NCBI GenBank assembly: GCA_026399375.1
Contig: JAPLRD010000035.1
Span: 1 to 64,000, forward strand
DNA: 64,000 nucleotides
DNA from: Pseudomonadota bacterium
GTDB lineage: Bacteria; Pseudomonadota; Gammaproteobacteria; Burkholderiales; SG8-39
Reading direction: 5' to 3'
Every line of letters begins with the position of its first letter. Within the stretch, counting starts at the first letter, position 1. The notes beneath the pieces were generated by a model that did not search any database, had not been told where the DNA came from, and saw only the letters and a program-made list of their open reading frames with translations. Positions 12,884 to 25,318 of this stretch are shown one piece after another. Position numbers and translations under genes: made by a program.

Positions 12884-13243
12884 CTACGTCTTTTCGCCAG
12901 CAAACAATGCCATGCTGAAGATCAAGATTGAAACGACAAACGATCCGATCAGCCCGACTATGACGACTTCTTGATAGATCGTCAGAACGAGCCAAAGCAA
13001 CAAAATTGCCAGGAAAAGCTTCGCGCCTTCGGCCTTCAAAGCGACGAGCAGGACCTCCCCCGCGGATCTAATCTTGTTTCCAGCGGTCAGCAGCGCAAAC
13101 ACCAGCCCGGCGGTTATGCTTATCAGACCGCCCAGGATCGCCGAAATCGCGCCGTGAACGCCCGCAAACCAGGCCGCAATGGATGCGATGGTTATGGTGG
13201 CCAGTACTTGCAGCCCGATCACCGGGCGGAACTTTTGCCACAC
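12884..13243 (-). CDS. atpI: ATP synthase subunit I (AtpI-like)
   Basis: 119 aa membrane protein upstream of atpB; GLISITAGLVFALL, LKAEGAKLFLAILLLWLVL. Confidence 0.85.
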   Translation of the reverse strand: MWQKFRPVIGLQVLATITIASIAAWFAGVHGAISAILGGLISITAGLVFALLTAGNKIRSAGEVLLVALKAEGAKLFLAILLLWLVLTIYQEVVIVGLIGSFVVSILIFSMALFAGEKT

Positions 13244-13334
13244 TCGCCACTATCCTCGCTGCAAAACAGTGAAATTATAAGGGCTTTGACCAATCACGGT
13301 CAATTCAGAAATCCACGAACGAGCCTGCAATGCT

Positions 13335-13348
13335 TTGATCCACATCAA
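13335..13348. promoter_or_regulatory. FNR/ANR-type binding site
   Basis: TTGAT-CCAC-ATCAA, exact match to TTGATN4ATCAA, in the divergent atpI / methyltransferase intergenic region. Confidence 0.7.
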
Positions 13349-13497
13349 TATGAACGACTCGAGTTAAAGGTATTTAGCTAGGTCTGGAAACGCGGGCGAT
13401 CGGCCTGGATTAGCTTGATGGCGCGGACGAAAACCGCGATACTGTGCGGTTGCTTCATCAGTCGAATTTCTTTCCTTTTATCGCTTGAGGTAGTGTA

Positions 13498-14289
13498 ATG
13501 AATGCGTGGGTGATGACTGGGGCGTTCGCCCTGTTCTTTCTGCTGGCCTCCACCGGCCTGTTCTTCTTCGTCGTGACCCGGGGGGCGCTGGTTCTACGCG
13601 GGCTTTCCCCAGGCTCACAAAGCGACAAGTCGCACGTGTACCCAATTTACTCGAACATGCGCCTGATCAAAATGGTGGATTTTCAGCCCATCATCTCGGC
13701 CATTCTGCTGTTTCAGTATCACCGCCTGGTCTCCAAGATCGTCGCCGGACTGGAGCAGACGGATCTTCGCAACAAGAAAGTGCTGATTACGTCCTGCGCT
13801 TTCGGCAACGTGATCCCGCGCGTGGTAAAAGCCGCGGTCGGGGCCGGCGCCGAGCGCGTCCTGATCGCCGACATCATTCACAACGAGCTCATTCACGCGA
13901 AAAGCAAACTCGGCGAGTTTTCCGGGAAGGTGGACTACATTGAAGACAATGCGACCTCGATGACGCAAAAGGAAGGCAGTGTCGCCGCCAACGTCATCTT
14001 CTTTCTGCTGCACGAACTACCGCATCACCTGAAGGGCCAGGCGCTCGCTGAGGCCGGACGCATGCTCGCCCCGGGGGGCAAGCTTTACCTGGCCGAGTTT
14101 CACCGGCCGGAACTCTGGGTGCTGCGCGCTCTGAGTTGGACCTATTTCAAGGTGTTCGAGCCGCTCGGCCTCGCGCTTTGGGATACGCACGATCCGCTTG
14201 CCTGCCTGCAAGACATGGGCGGATGGAAGTGCGAGCGCACAACTTACTTCTTCGGCAATTTTCAAATAGTCACCGCGACCAAGTTGTAG
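13498..14289 (+). CDS. RquA-like class I SAM-dependent methyltransferase homolog (candidate rhodoquinone biosynthesis protein) with an N-terminal membrane segment
   Basis: 263 aa; VLITSCAFGN in place of a canonical SAM motif I, FFLLHELP, APGGKLYLAEFHRP, YFKVFEPLGLALWDTHDPL, ERTTYFFGNFQIVTATK; recalled similarity only, not searched. Confidence 0.6.
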   Translation: MNAWVMTGAFALFFLLASTGLFFFVVTRGALVLRGLSPGSQSDKSHVYPIYSNMRLIKMVDFQPIISAILLFQYHRLVSKIVAGLEQTDLRNKKVLITSCAFGNVIPRVVKAAVGAGAERVLIADIIHNELIHAKSKLGEFSGKVDYIEDNATSMTQKEGSVAANVIFFLLHELPHHLKGQALAEAGRMLAPGGKLYLAEFHRPELWVLRALSWTYFKVFEPLGLALWDTHDPLACLQDMGGWKCERTTYFFGNFQIVTATKL

Positions 14290-14405
14290 CCACCGGGTCG
14301 CCGCAGTAGCGCCTCACGAAGAAAACTGGGGCGCGAAGAGTTCCTGCTATCTGCGGGGATTGCCAGATAACGGGGGGTGCCGGATCGTCGGGCGAGGGCT
14401 CTGCC

Positions 14406-15245
14406 TCAACCTTTGAATTTGGACAGCAGATCGTCCAGGTGTTCGTGGTTGGCGTAGCTGATCACCAGTTTGCCCGCTCCCTTCTTGCCCGGTTTGATTT
14501 CGACCTTGGTCCCGAATTTTTCCGACAATTCTTCTTCGAAGCGCAGAATGTCGCGACTGGTCTTTAGCTTGTTCGGGTTTTTCAGTTTCGGGTTGAGTAT
14601 GTCCTGAACCGCCTTCTCGGTTTCACGCACCGACAGGCCGCGTTCGGTCACCCGCCGGGCGACGTCTTCCTGACGCCTCCCTTCCAGCGCGAGCAGGGCA
14701 CGCGCATGGCCCATGTCGATCTTGCCGTCGACAAGCAGTGCCTGCACCGATTGCGGCAGGTTCAACAGGCGCAGCAGATTGGTGGTGGCCGCACGCGAAC
14801 GCCCCACGGCATCGGCCGCCTCCTGGTGCGTCATCTTGAATTCGTTGATCAGACGGTGGATGCCGGTGGCCTCTTCCAGCGGATTCAGGTTTTCGCGCTG
14901 GATGTTCTCTATCAACGCCATCGCCAGGGCCGCAGAGTCCGGCACCTCACGGACCACGACCGGAACTTCACGCAGGCCGGCTATTCTCGCAGCCCGCCAG
15001 CGCCGCTCGCCGGCGATGATCTCGTAGCGACCTTTGCCGATGGTGCGTGCCAGAATTGGCTGCATCACGCCCTGAGACTTTAGCGAGCGCGCCAGCTCTT
15101 CCAGCGATGCCTGGTCCATGCGCGTGCGAGGCTGGTATTTTCCAGGCTGCAGATCGTCCAGCCTGACGCTGAGGAAAGCTTCGTTCCCCCCCGCCTCTTC
15201 GTCCTTGGCCAACAATGCATCCAGGCCACGCCCCAGTCCTTTCAT
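14406..15245 (-). CDS. parB: Chromosome partitioning protein ParB
   Basis: MKGLGRGLDALLAK…; GERRWRAARIAGL, ALIENIQRENLNPLEEA. Confidence 0.95.
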   Translation of the reverse strand: MKGLGRGLDALLAKDEEAGGNEAFLSVRLDDLQPGKYQPRTRMDQASLEELARSLKSQGVMQPILARTIGKGRYEIIAGERRWRAARIAGLREVPVVVREVPDSAALAMALIENIQRENLNPLEEATGIHRLINEFKMTHQEAADAVGRSRAATTNLLRLLNLPQSVQALLVDGKIDMGHARALLALEGRRQEDVARRVTERGLSVRETEKAVQDILNPKLKNPNKLKTSRDILRFEEELSEKFGTKVEIKPGKKGAGKLVISYANHEHLDDLLSKFKG

Positions 15246-15259
15246 CCTGATTTCCTTGT

Positions 15260-16045
15260 TCAGACCGCGGCAGCGACAGAGACCGAGCGCGACAATAGTT
15301 CGACCGCCAGCGCCACGTAGGCCTGCGAACCCTTGCACGCATTGTCCAGGCTTACCGCCGGAGCGCCATAGCTCGGGGCTTCGGCGAGGCGCACATTGCG
15401 CGGGATGATCGTTTCATACAATTTGTCGCCGAAATGCTGCTGCAGCTGGGCCGATACCTGCTGCGCGAGCGAATTGCGCGGATCGTACATGGTGCGCAGC
15501 AGGCCCTCTATTTCGAGTTGCGGATTGAGGTGTTTGCGCACCTTGCGTATGGTTTCCACCAAGTCGCTCAGACCTTCCAGCGCGTAATACTCGCACTGCA
15601 TCGGAATCATCACCGCTTCCGCTGCGACCAGGCCGTTGAGGGTTAGCAGGTTGAGTGCGGGGGGGCAGTCCAGGAGAATGAAATCGTATTCTGCCGCAAC
15701 CGAAACGAGGGCCGACTTGAGCCGTGTTTCGCGGTTATCCAGGCCAACCATTTCAACTTCGGCACCGGCGAGTTCCCGATTGGCGGGCACCAGGTCGTAG
15801 CCGCCGCTTTCCGACTTTTGACGAACCGCCTGCGCCGTCGTCAGGCCGAGCAGGACCTGATATACGGAGTTTTCCAGATTGCGTTTGTCGATGCCGCTGC
15901 CCATGGTGGCGTTGCCTTGCGGATCCAGGTCGATCAGCAGCACGCGCTTGCCTGCGCCGGCAAGGCTCGCCGCAAGATTCACACTGGTCGTGGTCTTGCC
16001 CACCCCGCCCTTCTGGTTGGCGATGGCCAGGATGCGCGCCATCAT
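15260..16045 (-). CDS. parA: Chromosome partitioning ATPase ParA
   Basis: [29 protein letters not shown]…; deviant Walker A. Confidence 0.96.
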   Translation of the reverse strand: MMARILAIANQKGGVGKTTTSVNLAASLAGAGKRVLLIDLDPQGNATMGSGIDKRNLENSVYQVLLGLTTAQAVRQKSESGGYDLVPANRELAGAEVEMVGLDNRETRLKSALVSVAAEYDFILLDCPPALNLLTLNGLVAAEAVMIPMQCEYYALEGLSDLVETIRKVRKHLNPQLEIEGLLRTMYDPRNSLAQQVSAQLQQHFGDKLYETIIPRNVRLAEAPSYGAPAVSLDNACKGSQAYVALAVELLSRSVSVAAAV

Positions 16046-16673
16046 GCAACCTGCTCGCCGAGTCCGATCAGAACCAGATGCCTCGCACCGTCCAGTCCGG
16101 GTACCGCAAGCGGCAGCACGTGCAGGACTTTGCAGTCGGTCGGCAGCTTTTCGATTTCCTCGTACGGATGCAAACCCTTCATAGCCGCGAATATCCCGCC
16201 CGTCGCGAGCAGGTGGCGCGTCACTTGCACAAATTCGCCCATGTCCGAAAACGCGCGCGAAATGATGACGTCGAACTTGTCCGGCGTCTGCCAGGACTCG
16301 ACGCGTTCGCTGCATACGCCGGCGTTTTTCAGCTTCAGTTCCATTACCGCCTGGTTCAGAAACGCAGCCTTTTTGTGATTGCTGTCGAGCAGCGTCACCT
16401 GTGTATCTGGATTGGCTATTGCGAGCGGAATCCCGGGCAAGCCGGCGCCGCTGCCGACATCCAGCAGCCGCTTGGCGTGCAGATGCGGTGCCACTGCTAG
16501 ACTGTCCAGTAAGTGATGGCTCACCATCTTGTCCGGCTCGCGAATGGCGGTGAGGTTATGCACCCGGTTCCATTTCTCGATGAGCGCGATATAGTCGAGC
16601 AGCCTTTGCTGGGTGTCGCGGTCAAGCGTCAGTCCCAGCGCGATGAGTCCGCGCTTCAGTTGATCGGCTGTGC

Positions 16674-16677
<4 letters not shown>
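16042..16677 (-). CDS. rsmG: 16S rRNA (guanine(527)-N(7))-methyltransferase RsmG (GidB)
   Basis: [35 protein letters not shown]; between mnmG and parA. Confidence 0.96.
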
Positions 16678-18659
<1,982 letters not shown>

Positions 18660-18721
18660 GCGCCAGCTGCCGTGCCAAAGAGGCGCGATTTTACGCTGTT
18701 TTCCTGCGAACCGTAAGCCTT

Positions 18722-18737
18722 TGTTCCACGTGGAACA
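18722..18737. promoter_or_regulatory. parS centromere site 1
   Basis: TGTTCCACGTGGAACA, perfect 16-bp palindrome, matches ParB parS consensus. Confidence 0.9.
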
Positions 18738-18828
18738 TCAGCGAATCTGGTTGCGCTTGATGAGAAGACGCGTGAAGCAACCTTAATCGTCGTCCGGCAT
18801 GAACGAAAACGGATTTGGATGGCTGCGA

Positions 18829-18844
18829 TGTTCCACGTGGAACA
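18829..18844. promoter_or_regulatory. parS centromere site 2
   Basis: Second identical TGTTCCACGTGGAACA (18-bp palindrome with flanking A/T), 107 bp from site 1. Confidence 0.9.
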
Positions 18845-18934
18845 TTCAGGCAAAATCCTGGCGCAAAAATCTAGACGACCACCCCGAAATGCGCCAATTC
18901 TTACGTCGAGAAAATCCGTGCATGCGCGATGCAG

Positions 18935-19672
18935 CTACTCGCTGTCCTTCCCGCTAACCAAACCGAGATAACTCTCAATGACGCGAGGATTGGACACCAA
19001 GTCGACGCTCGGCCCCTCAAGTACGATTTCACCGGTTTCCAGCACGTAGCCGTAATCGGCCACCTGCAAAGCCGCGCGCGCGTTCTGTTCCACCAAGAGG
19101 ATCGACACTCCGGTTTCGCGCAAACTGGAAATAATACGAAAAATATCGCGCACGATCAGTGGTGCCAAACCAAGACTGGGTTCGTCCAGCATCAGCAGAC
19201 GCGGTCGGCTCATCAATGCGCGGCCCAAAGCAAGCATCTGCCGCTCGCCGCCGGAGAGCGTTCCGGCAAGCTGCTTGTAACGCTCCTTCAGACGCGGAAA
19301 CAACTGGTAGACCTTTTCGAAATCATCCGCGATGGTCTTGTCACGCTTGCGATAGCGGTGAAACGCACCTAAGACGAGATTGTCCTCCACGGTCATCGCT
19401 GCGAACAATTCGCGCCGCTCAGGCACCAGGCACAAGCCCCGCCCGACGCGCTGTTCCGGCTCTACGTGCGTCATTTCCTTGCCTAGATATCTGATGCTGC
19501 CATGCATGGGCAGCATGCCCATCAGCGCCGCCAGCATAGTCGTCTTGCCCGCGCCATTGGGACCGATGACCGTCACTATCTTGCTCTCTTCCACTTCCAG
19601 TTCAGCCTGGTGTACGGCCTCCACCATGCCGTAGGCCACCGACAGACCGCGCACCTGCAGCAGCGGTGTCAT
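18935..19672 (-). CDS. Branched-chain amino acid ABC transporter ATP-binding protein (LivF-type)
   Basis: [44 protein letters not shown]. Confidence 0.93.
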   Translation of the reverse strand: MTPLLQVRGLSVAYGMVEAVHQAELEVEESKIVTVIGPNGAGKTTMLAALMGMLPMHGSIRYLGKEMTHVEPEQRVGRGLCLVPERRELFAAMTVEDNLVLGAFHRYRKRDKTIADDFEKVYQLFPRLKERYKQLAGTLSGGERQMLALGRALMSRPRLLMLDEPSLGLAPLIVRDIFRIISSLRETGVSILLVEQNARAALQVADYGYVLETGEIVLEGPSVDLVSNPRVIESYLGLVSGKDSE

Positions 19673-21429
19673 TTGACACCGCCCAGATAAGCTTCCAGCA
19701 CCACAGGATTGGCCTGAATCTCCTTTGGCAGACCTTCGGCCAGCTTTTCACCGAAATCCATTACCACCAACCGGTCCACCAGTTTCATCACGAAATCCAT
19801 GTCGTGCTCGACCAGCAGGATGCTCATGCCTTCCGATTTCAGCTTGCGCAAGAGTTCAGCAAGCGAGCGCTTTTCCTGGAAGCGCAGCCCTGCCGCCGGC
19901 TCGTCCAGCAGCAGCAGAACCGGGTCGGCGCAAAGGGCACGCGCAATTTCCATGATCCGCTGCTGTCCCAACGCAAGGTTGCCGGCCTGCTCGTGGATGC
20001 TGTCCCCCAGCCCGACACGTTCGAGCTGGCGCGCCGCTTCAGCGAGCAGCTTCGCCTCCTCCGCGCGCTCCATATGGAGAGCGGCACTGATCACGCCCAT
20101 GTCGCCGCGTTGATGTGCGCCGATCGCAACGTTCTCCAAGACGCTCATGTCCGGCAGGAGATGCACGTGCTGGAAAGTGCGCGCCATGCCGCGGGTGACG
20201 ATGGCGCGCGACGACAAAATGTCGATGCGCTCGCCGCGAAAGTTCACCTCGCCACCCGTCGCCGGGAGCACGCCGGTGACCAGATTGAATACCGTGCTCT
20301 TGCCCGCCCCGTTGGGTCCAATCAGGCCGAGAATCTCGCCGCTGTCCATGGAAAACGACAAATCATTGACTGCCAGCAATCCGCCAAACGTCTTTCGCGC
20401 ACCCTTCAACTCCAGCACAGTTTCGCCGGCAGCCGGCCGCGCGCGCGTTGGCAGGGACTGGGTCGCCGGCGGAAGCGGCTTGTTCGGTGAGGGGAAATAG
20501 CGCACCACCAGCGGCATGATTCCGTCGCGCGCACGCTGCAGCAACAGCACCAGCAGCACGCCGAAGACAATCATCTCAAAGTTGCCGCTTTGACCCAGCA
20601 ACTTGGGTAGCAGATCCTGCAGCCACTGTTTGAGTATGGTGAGTATGCCCGCCCCGATTACCGCGCCCCAGACGGAAGCCGCCCCGCCGACGACAGCCAT
20701 AAACAGATATTCGATGCCGGCGTTGATGGAAAATGGCGTCGGGTTCACGAACCGCAGCAGGTGCGCGTAAAGCCACCCTGACAGGCTTGCAAGCAGGGCG
20801 GCATAGACGAAGATGATGATTTTCATCCGTGCGGTATTGACACCGAAACTCTCCGCCATCAAGCCGCCGCCTTTCAGCGCACGGATGGCACGGCCGGAAC
20901 GCGAATCGAGCAGGTTGTGCATGGACAGCAGCGCAAGCAATGCTAGGGTCCAGATGAGGTAATGAAACTTGCGGCCCGAGTCCAATACGATGCCAAACAG
21001 ACTGATTGCCGGCAGGCTTGAAATGCCGGTATGACCGCCGAGAAACTCCATATTGCCGAAAAGAAAGTACAGGCTAATACCCCAGGCGATGGTCCCGAGC
21101 GGCAGGTAATGGCCCGAAAGGCGCAAGCTAATAAAGCCAAGGAAAAGGGCGATAACGAAAGTAAGCGCTAACCCTCCAACTAATGTCAACCAAGGAGAAA
21201 CACCGTAGACGGTGGTCAGGTAAGCGGTCGTATATGCGCCCAGACCGACAAACGCCGCCTGGCCAAAGGAGGTCAAACCACCTACTCCGGTAAGCAGAAC
21301 CAGCCCCATCGCCACAATGCTGTACAGGCCAATGTAATTCAGCAGGGTGATCTGAAATTCGGGCAGCACCAGGGGCGCGACCAGCATGAAAGCGAGGAAC
21401 ACGCCGAGGACGATGCGTGCCCGGGTCAT
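19669..21429 (-). CDS. Branched-chain amino acid ABC transporter permease/ATPase fusion (LivM-LivG)
   Basis: N-terminal LivM-like membrane domain, C-terminal LivG-like ATPase ([34 protein letters not shown]) in one frame. Confidence 0.9.
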   Translation of the reverse strand: MTRARIVLGVFLAFMLVAPLVLPEFQITLLNYIGLYSIVAMGLVLLTGVGGLTSFGQAAFVGLGAYTTAYLTTVYGVSPWLTLVGGLALTFVIALFLGFISLRLSGHYLPLGTIAWGISLYFLFGNMEFLGGHTGISSLPAISLFGIVLDSGRKFHYLIWTLALLALLSMHNLLDSRSGRAIRALKGGGLMAESFGVNTARMKIIIFVYAALLASLSGWLYAHLLRFVNPTPFSINAGIEYLFMAVVGGAASVWGAVIGAGILTILKQWLQDLLPKLLGQSGNFEMIVFGVLLVLLLQRARDGIMPLVVRYFPSPNKPLPPATQSLPTRARPAAGETVLELKGARKTFGGLLAVNDLSFSMDSGEILGLIGPNGAGKSTVFNLVTGVLPATGGEVNFRGERIDILSSRAIVTRGMARTFQHVHLLPDMSVLENVAIGAHQRGDMGVISAALHMERAEEAKLLAEAARQLERVGLGDSIHEQAGNLALGQQRIMEIARALCADPVLLLLDEPAAGLRFQEKRSLAELLRKLKSEGMSILLVEHDMDFVMKLVDRLVVMDFGEKLAEGLPKEIQANPVVLEAYLGGVK

Positions 21430-22466
21430 TCCTCTTCTTCCTCGATATGGTGTGCGGTGAGCGAGCGCCAGACCAGCACCGGTATGATCAAAGTGAATAC
21501 GATGACTTCCTTGTAGGCGCTGGCCCAAAACGATGAGTAGGCCTCAAGCATTCCCACCAGCAAAGCGCCGGCCGCGGCAACAGGGTAACTCACCAAACCA
21601 CCCATGATGGCGCCGACGAATCCCTTCAGCCCGACCAGAAATCCCGAATCGTAATAAATGGTCGTAATGGGCGCGACGAGAATGCCCGAAAGTGCGCCGA
21701 TCAGCGCCGCCAGCGTGAAACTCAACTTGCCGGCCATCGCCGGCGAGACGCCCACCAGCCGTGCCCCAACGCGGTTGATGGCCGTGGCGCGCAGTGCCTT
21801 GCCGTAGATGGTGCGTTCAAAGAAAAGGAAGAGCACCACGATCAACCCTAGGCTCGCACCTATCACCCACAGGCTCTGCCCGGAGATGGTGAGCACCCCG
21901 ACTTTCCATTGAGCGTCGGAGAAAGGTGGCGTGCGCGAACCTTCGGCGCCGAAGAAGACCAGCCCGAGCCCCGTCATGGCGAAATGCACTGCAACTGAAA
22001 TGATGAGCAGAACCAGAACCGACGCATTGGCCAGCGGCTGATAGGCGAGCCGGTAAACCATGGGCCCGAGCGGCACCACCAATGCGAGCGTCAGCAATAT
22101 CTGCAATGGGAGGGCCGGCTTCTGCGGTGCAGCCCACCAAGTGAGCCAGAGGATCAACGCCGGCGCGACGATGTATTTCAGAACAATGGTCGGAATGCGC
22201 CGCGCCGCGCCATGACGTATTGCTTGCACAAGTTCCACCACAGCGACGGCCATGCCCGCGCCCAACAGCAGCCAAGCGGTCCCGGGCAACTTTCCCAGCT
22301 GCAAACCTGCAAGCGTAAGCGCGCCGTAAGCGACAAATTCGCCCTGCGGTATGAATATCACCCTCGTTACCGCGAAAATCAGAACCAGCGCCAGCGCAAG
22401 CAGCGCATAGATCGCGCCGTTCGTCAGGCCGTCCTGGATCAGAAAAAGCGCTATCTCGGCATTCAA
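21426..22466 (-). CDS. Branched-chain amino acid ABC transporter permease (LivH-type)
   Basis: [39 protein letters not shown]; overlaps the fusion gene. Confidence 0.92.
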   Translation of the reverse strand: MNAEIALFLIQDGLTNGAIYALLALALVLIFAVTRVIFIPQGEFVAYGALTLAGLQLGKLPGTAWLLLGAGMAVAVVELVQAIRHGAARRIPTIVLKYIVAPALILWLTWWAAPQKPALPLQILLTLALVVPLGPMVYRLAYQPLANASVLVLLIISVAVHFAMTGLGLVFFGAEGSRTPPFSDAQWKVGVLTISGQSLWVIGASLGLIVVLFLFFERTIYGKALRATAINRVGARLVGVSPAMAGKLSFTLAALIGALSGILVAPITTIYYDSGFLVGLKGFVGAIMGGLVSYPVAAAGALLVGMLEAYSSFWASAYKEVIVFTLIIPVLVWRSLTAHHIEEEEE

Positions 22467-22635
22467 ATCAATAGACTCATTGGCGGTCGCGGGCGCAACG
22501 ACCGAGAGAAAGGATGCGATAAGGTTTCACCTTCCCGTTTCTCATCTCCCCCTCCGGAGATCCCCGTCTCTGCAGAAACACCATTATCTTGTTCGAATTG
22601 GTTTGTCTATCGCGCGAAGTCTACCTTGTTGTCGC

Positions 22636-25263
22636 TTAGGCCGCAGCAGTACCGCGCCGCCGTTGCGCCACGATTACCAGCGCGAGCAGCAGAAATGCCG
22701 GCAAGGTGTACCACTCCTTGTCCGGCTGCGGGATGCGAGTCTCTATCCCCACGATGCGGTTCTTGTTGGCGACGTCCAGCCGTATCTTTTCCGCCGGGCT
22801 GTCGACGCCGATATCGACGACATCCAGCTTATTGTTTTTCATTTGTGTACTCAGACCCACCCGTTCAAGGCGCTTCTCTGGCGAACCCTTAGTTACGGGC
22901 AGAACAAAAGTCCGCTCTTCGAGCTTGCCTCTATCATCGACTTCGATGCGGAGCCGCATCATGCCGCCTTCGGGAAGCTCGCCCACGACGCGCGTCACTT
23001 CACTCGCCGGCTGCAGTGCAAACGGCGGATAGAACCAGTCGCGGTAAATGTCCGGACGGAACAATGAAAAAGCGATGAGCAGCAGCGCCAGCGTCTCCCA
23101 CCAGCGGTTGGCTACGATGAAATAGCGATGCGTCGCCGCGGCGAAAGTGAAGCACGCGCCGAGGCTGACGACGACCACCAGAACAAAATGCCACCAGGAG
23201 GTGATGCCTATCATCAGCAGTTCGGTGTTGAACAGGAACACGAACGGCAGAATGGCCGTGCGCATCTCGTAGATGAAGCCCTGGATGCCGGTTTCGAGCG
23301 GATCGGCCCCGGACAGTCCAGCCGCGGCGTAGGCTGCAAGTGCAACCGGCGGCGTGGCGTCGGCCATGATGCCGAAATAGAACACGAACAAGTGCACCGC
23401 GATAAGCGGCACTTCCAACCCGTGCGAGGCGGCCAGCGCCACGATCACCGGCGCCAGCAGCGTGGCCGTGACAATGTAGTTCGCCGTGGTAGGCAGTCCC
23501 ATGCCCAGAATCAGCGAGAACAGCGCCGTCAGCAGCAGCACCCCGAAGAGCGAACCGAAGGAAAGCTTCTCCACGATGTCGGCCAGGGACTGGCCGATCC
23601 CGGTCAGACTGACCGTGCCGACAATGATGCCCGCCACCGCCGTGGCGACAGCGATGCCGAGCATGTTGCGCCCGCCGAGTTCCAGGCTCTTGTACAAATC
23701 GAAAAGGCCGTGCCGCACGGTACCGGCCAGCGGCTTCGAGCGGAACCAGGCGATCAGCGGCCGCTGGGTAATCAGCATCAGGCCGAGGAAGCTGCAGGCG
23801 TAGAACGCGGCGAGCCCGGGCGATTGCTCCAGCACCATCAGGCACCAAACCAGGATGAACACCGGCAGGATGTAGAACACGCCCGACAGAACAGTGGGCA
23901 TGGTGGGCGGCAATTCGGTCATGGTCGTGGGGTCGATCTCGGCGGTCGGATCCACTTGGTCGAACCAGCGCGCCGAATACCAGACGCAGCCGATATAGGC
24001 GGCCAGAACCAGCAGCGCCGTCAGGACGGTAGCAGCTTCGCCGAACACCTGCGGTAGCCACGCCGACAGCCATAGACACAACTGGATCAGGATCAGCGAG
24101 CCCGCGATGGTGAAGCCCCAGCCGAGCAGACGGCCCTTGAGCGGTGAAGGGCGGCGCGGAATACCCTTCATCCCGGCTTTCACTGCTTCCAGGTGAACGA
24201 TATAGAACAGCGACACGTAGGCAAGAATCGCCGGCAGGAACGCGTGTTTGACGATCTCACTGTAGGGCATGTTGATGTATTCGACCATAAGGAAGGCGGC
24301 GGCGCCCATCACCGGCGGCATGATCTGTCCGTTGGAGGACGACGCCACTTCGATGGCGCCCGCCTTCACCGGCGTGTACCCTACCCGCTTCATCAGCATG
24401 ATGGTGACATTGCCGCCGGTGAGCACATTGGCCACGGAGGAACCGGAGATCATGCCGTTGAATCCCGACGCGAGTACCGACGCCTTCCCCGGTCCGCCCC
24501 GCATGTGACCCATCAGCGCGAATGCCACGCGCGTCAGGTAGTTGCCAGCCCCGGCCTGATCGAGCATGGCACCGAACAGAACGTACAGGAACACGAAGCT
24601 GGTCGACACCCCTAGGGCGACGCCGAACACGCCTTCCGTGGTTATCCAGAAGTGCGATGCGGCCCGCCCCAGCGAAGCGCCCTTGTGCGCGATCAGGTCC
24701 GGCATGTGGCTGCCCGCAAAAACATAAATGAGGCAGATGATGCCCATCACCATCATCGGCTTGCCCAGGCAGCGCCGCGTCGCTTCGAGCAGCGTGAGCA
24801 CGCCGACGATGGCCACGCCTATGTCCATTGCGCTGGGCGAACCTTGGCGGCCCGAAAGCGCGCCATAGAAAAGGAACAGATAAGCGGCGCAGAAGGTCGC
24901 CGCCAGCGCCAGCACCCAATCGTAGACCGGCACGTACTTGCGCGGACTACTGCGCAACAGCGGAAAGGCTAGATAAACAAGGAACACGGCGAAAGACAGG
25001 TGGATGGACCGTGCCATTGAGTCGTTGAACATCACGTACTTCTGCAGACCCGAGTCCAGTTCAGCGATCCAGTACGGGATGGGCGATGATATCCACAACT
25101 GGAACAGCGACCAGAGCACCGCGATGTTGACCATTAACAACCGCGTGAGTCCCTCGGGCTGGCGCGCCCCGGATTCCGCGGTGACCACCTGTTCGATCAG
25201 ATCCGGCTTCGGCGCGTCCGGACTATTCTCGCTGCTTTCCATCCCTGCTCCTGAGAACCCCAC
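22636..25263 (-). CDS. TRAP transporter fused permease subunit (TAXI-associated 4TM/12TM)
   Basis: 875 aa; GMISGSSVANVLTGGNVTIMLMKRVGYTPVKAGAIEVASSSNGQIMPPVMGAAAFLMVEY; soluble C-terminal extension. Confidence 0.92.
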   Translation of the reverse strand: MGFSGAGMESSENSPDAPKPDLIEQVVTAESGARQPEGLTRLLMVNIAVLWSLFQLWISSPIPYWIAELDSGLQKYVMFNDSMARSIHLSFAVFLVYLAFPLLRSSPRKYVPVYDWVLALAATFCAAYLFLFYGALSGRQGSPSAMDIGVAIVGVLTLLEATRRCLGKPMMVMGIICLIYVFAGSHMPDLIAHKGASLGRAASHFWITTEGVFGVALGVSTSFVFLYVLFGAMLDQAGAGNYLTRVAFALMGHMRGGPGKASVLASGFNGMISGSSVANVLTGGNVTIMLMKRVGYTPVKAGAIEVASSSNGQIMPPVMGAAAFLMVEYINMPYSEIVKHAFLPAILAYVSLFYIVHLEAVKAGMKGIPRRPSPLKGRLLGWGFTIAGSLILIQLCLWLSAWLPQVFGEAATVLTALLVLAAYIGCVWYSARWFDQVDPTAEIDPTTMTELPPTMPTVLSGVFYILPVFILVWCLMVLEQSPGLAAFYACSFLGLMLITQRPLIAWFRSKPLAGTVRHGLFDLYKSLELGGRNMLGIAVATAVAGIIVGTVSLTGIGQSLADIVEKLSFGSLFGVLLLTALFSLILGMGLPTTANYIVTATLLAPVIVALAASHGLEVPLIAVHLFVFYFGIMADATPPVALAAYAAAGLSGADPLETGIQGFIYEMRTAILPFVFLFNTELLMIGITSWWHFVLVVVVSLGACFTFAAATHRYFIVANRWWETLALLLIAFSLFRPDIYRDWFYPPFALQPASEVTRVVGELPEGGMMRLRIEVDDRGKLEERTFVLPVTKGSPEKRLERVGLSTQMKNNKLDVVDIGVDSPAEKIRLDVANKNRIVGIETRIPQPDKEWYTLPAFLLLALVIVAQRRRGTAAA

Positions 25264-25270
25264 AAGCTAA

Positions 25271-25294
25271 AGCGGGCGCTCGACGGCGCCCGCT
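25271..25294 (-). other. Intercistronic hairpin between TAXI binding protein and TRAP permease genes
   Basis: AGCGGGCGC-TCGACG-GCGCCCGCT, 9-bp stem. Confidence 0.6.
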
Positions 25295-25318
25295 AAATGG
25301 CTGATGCGCGACCCGCCC

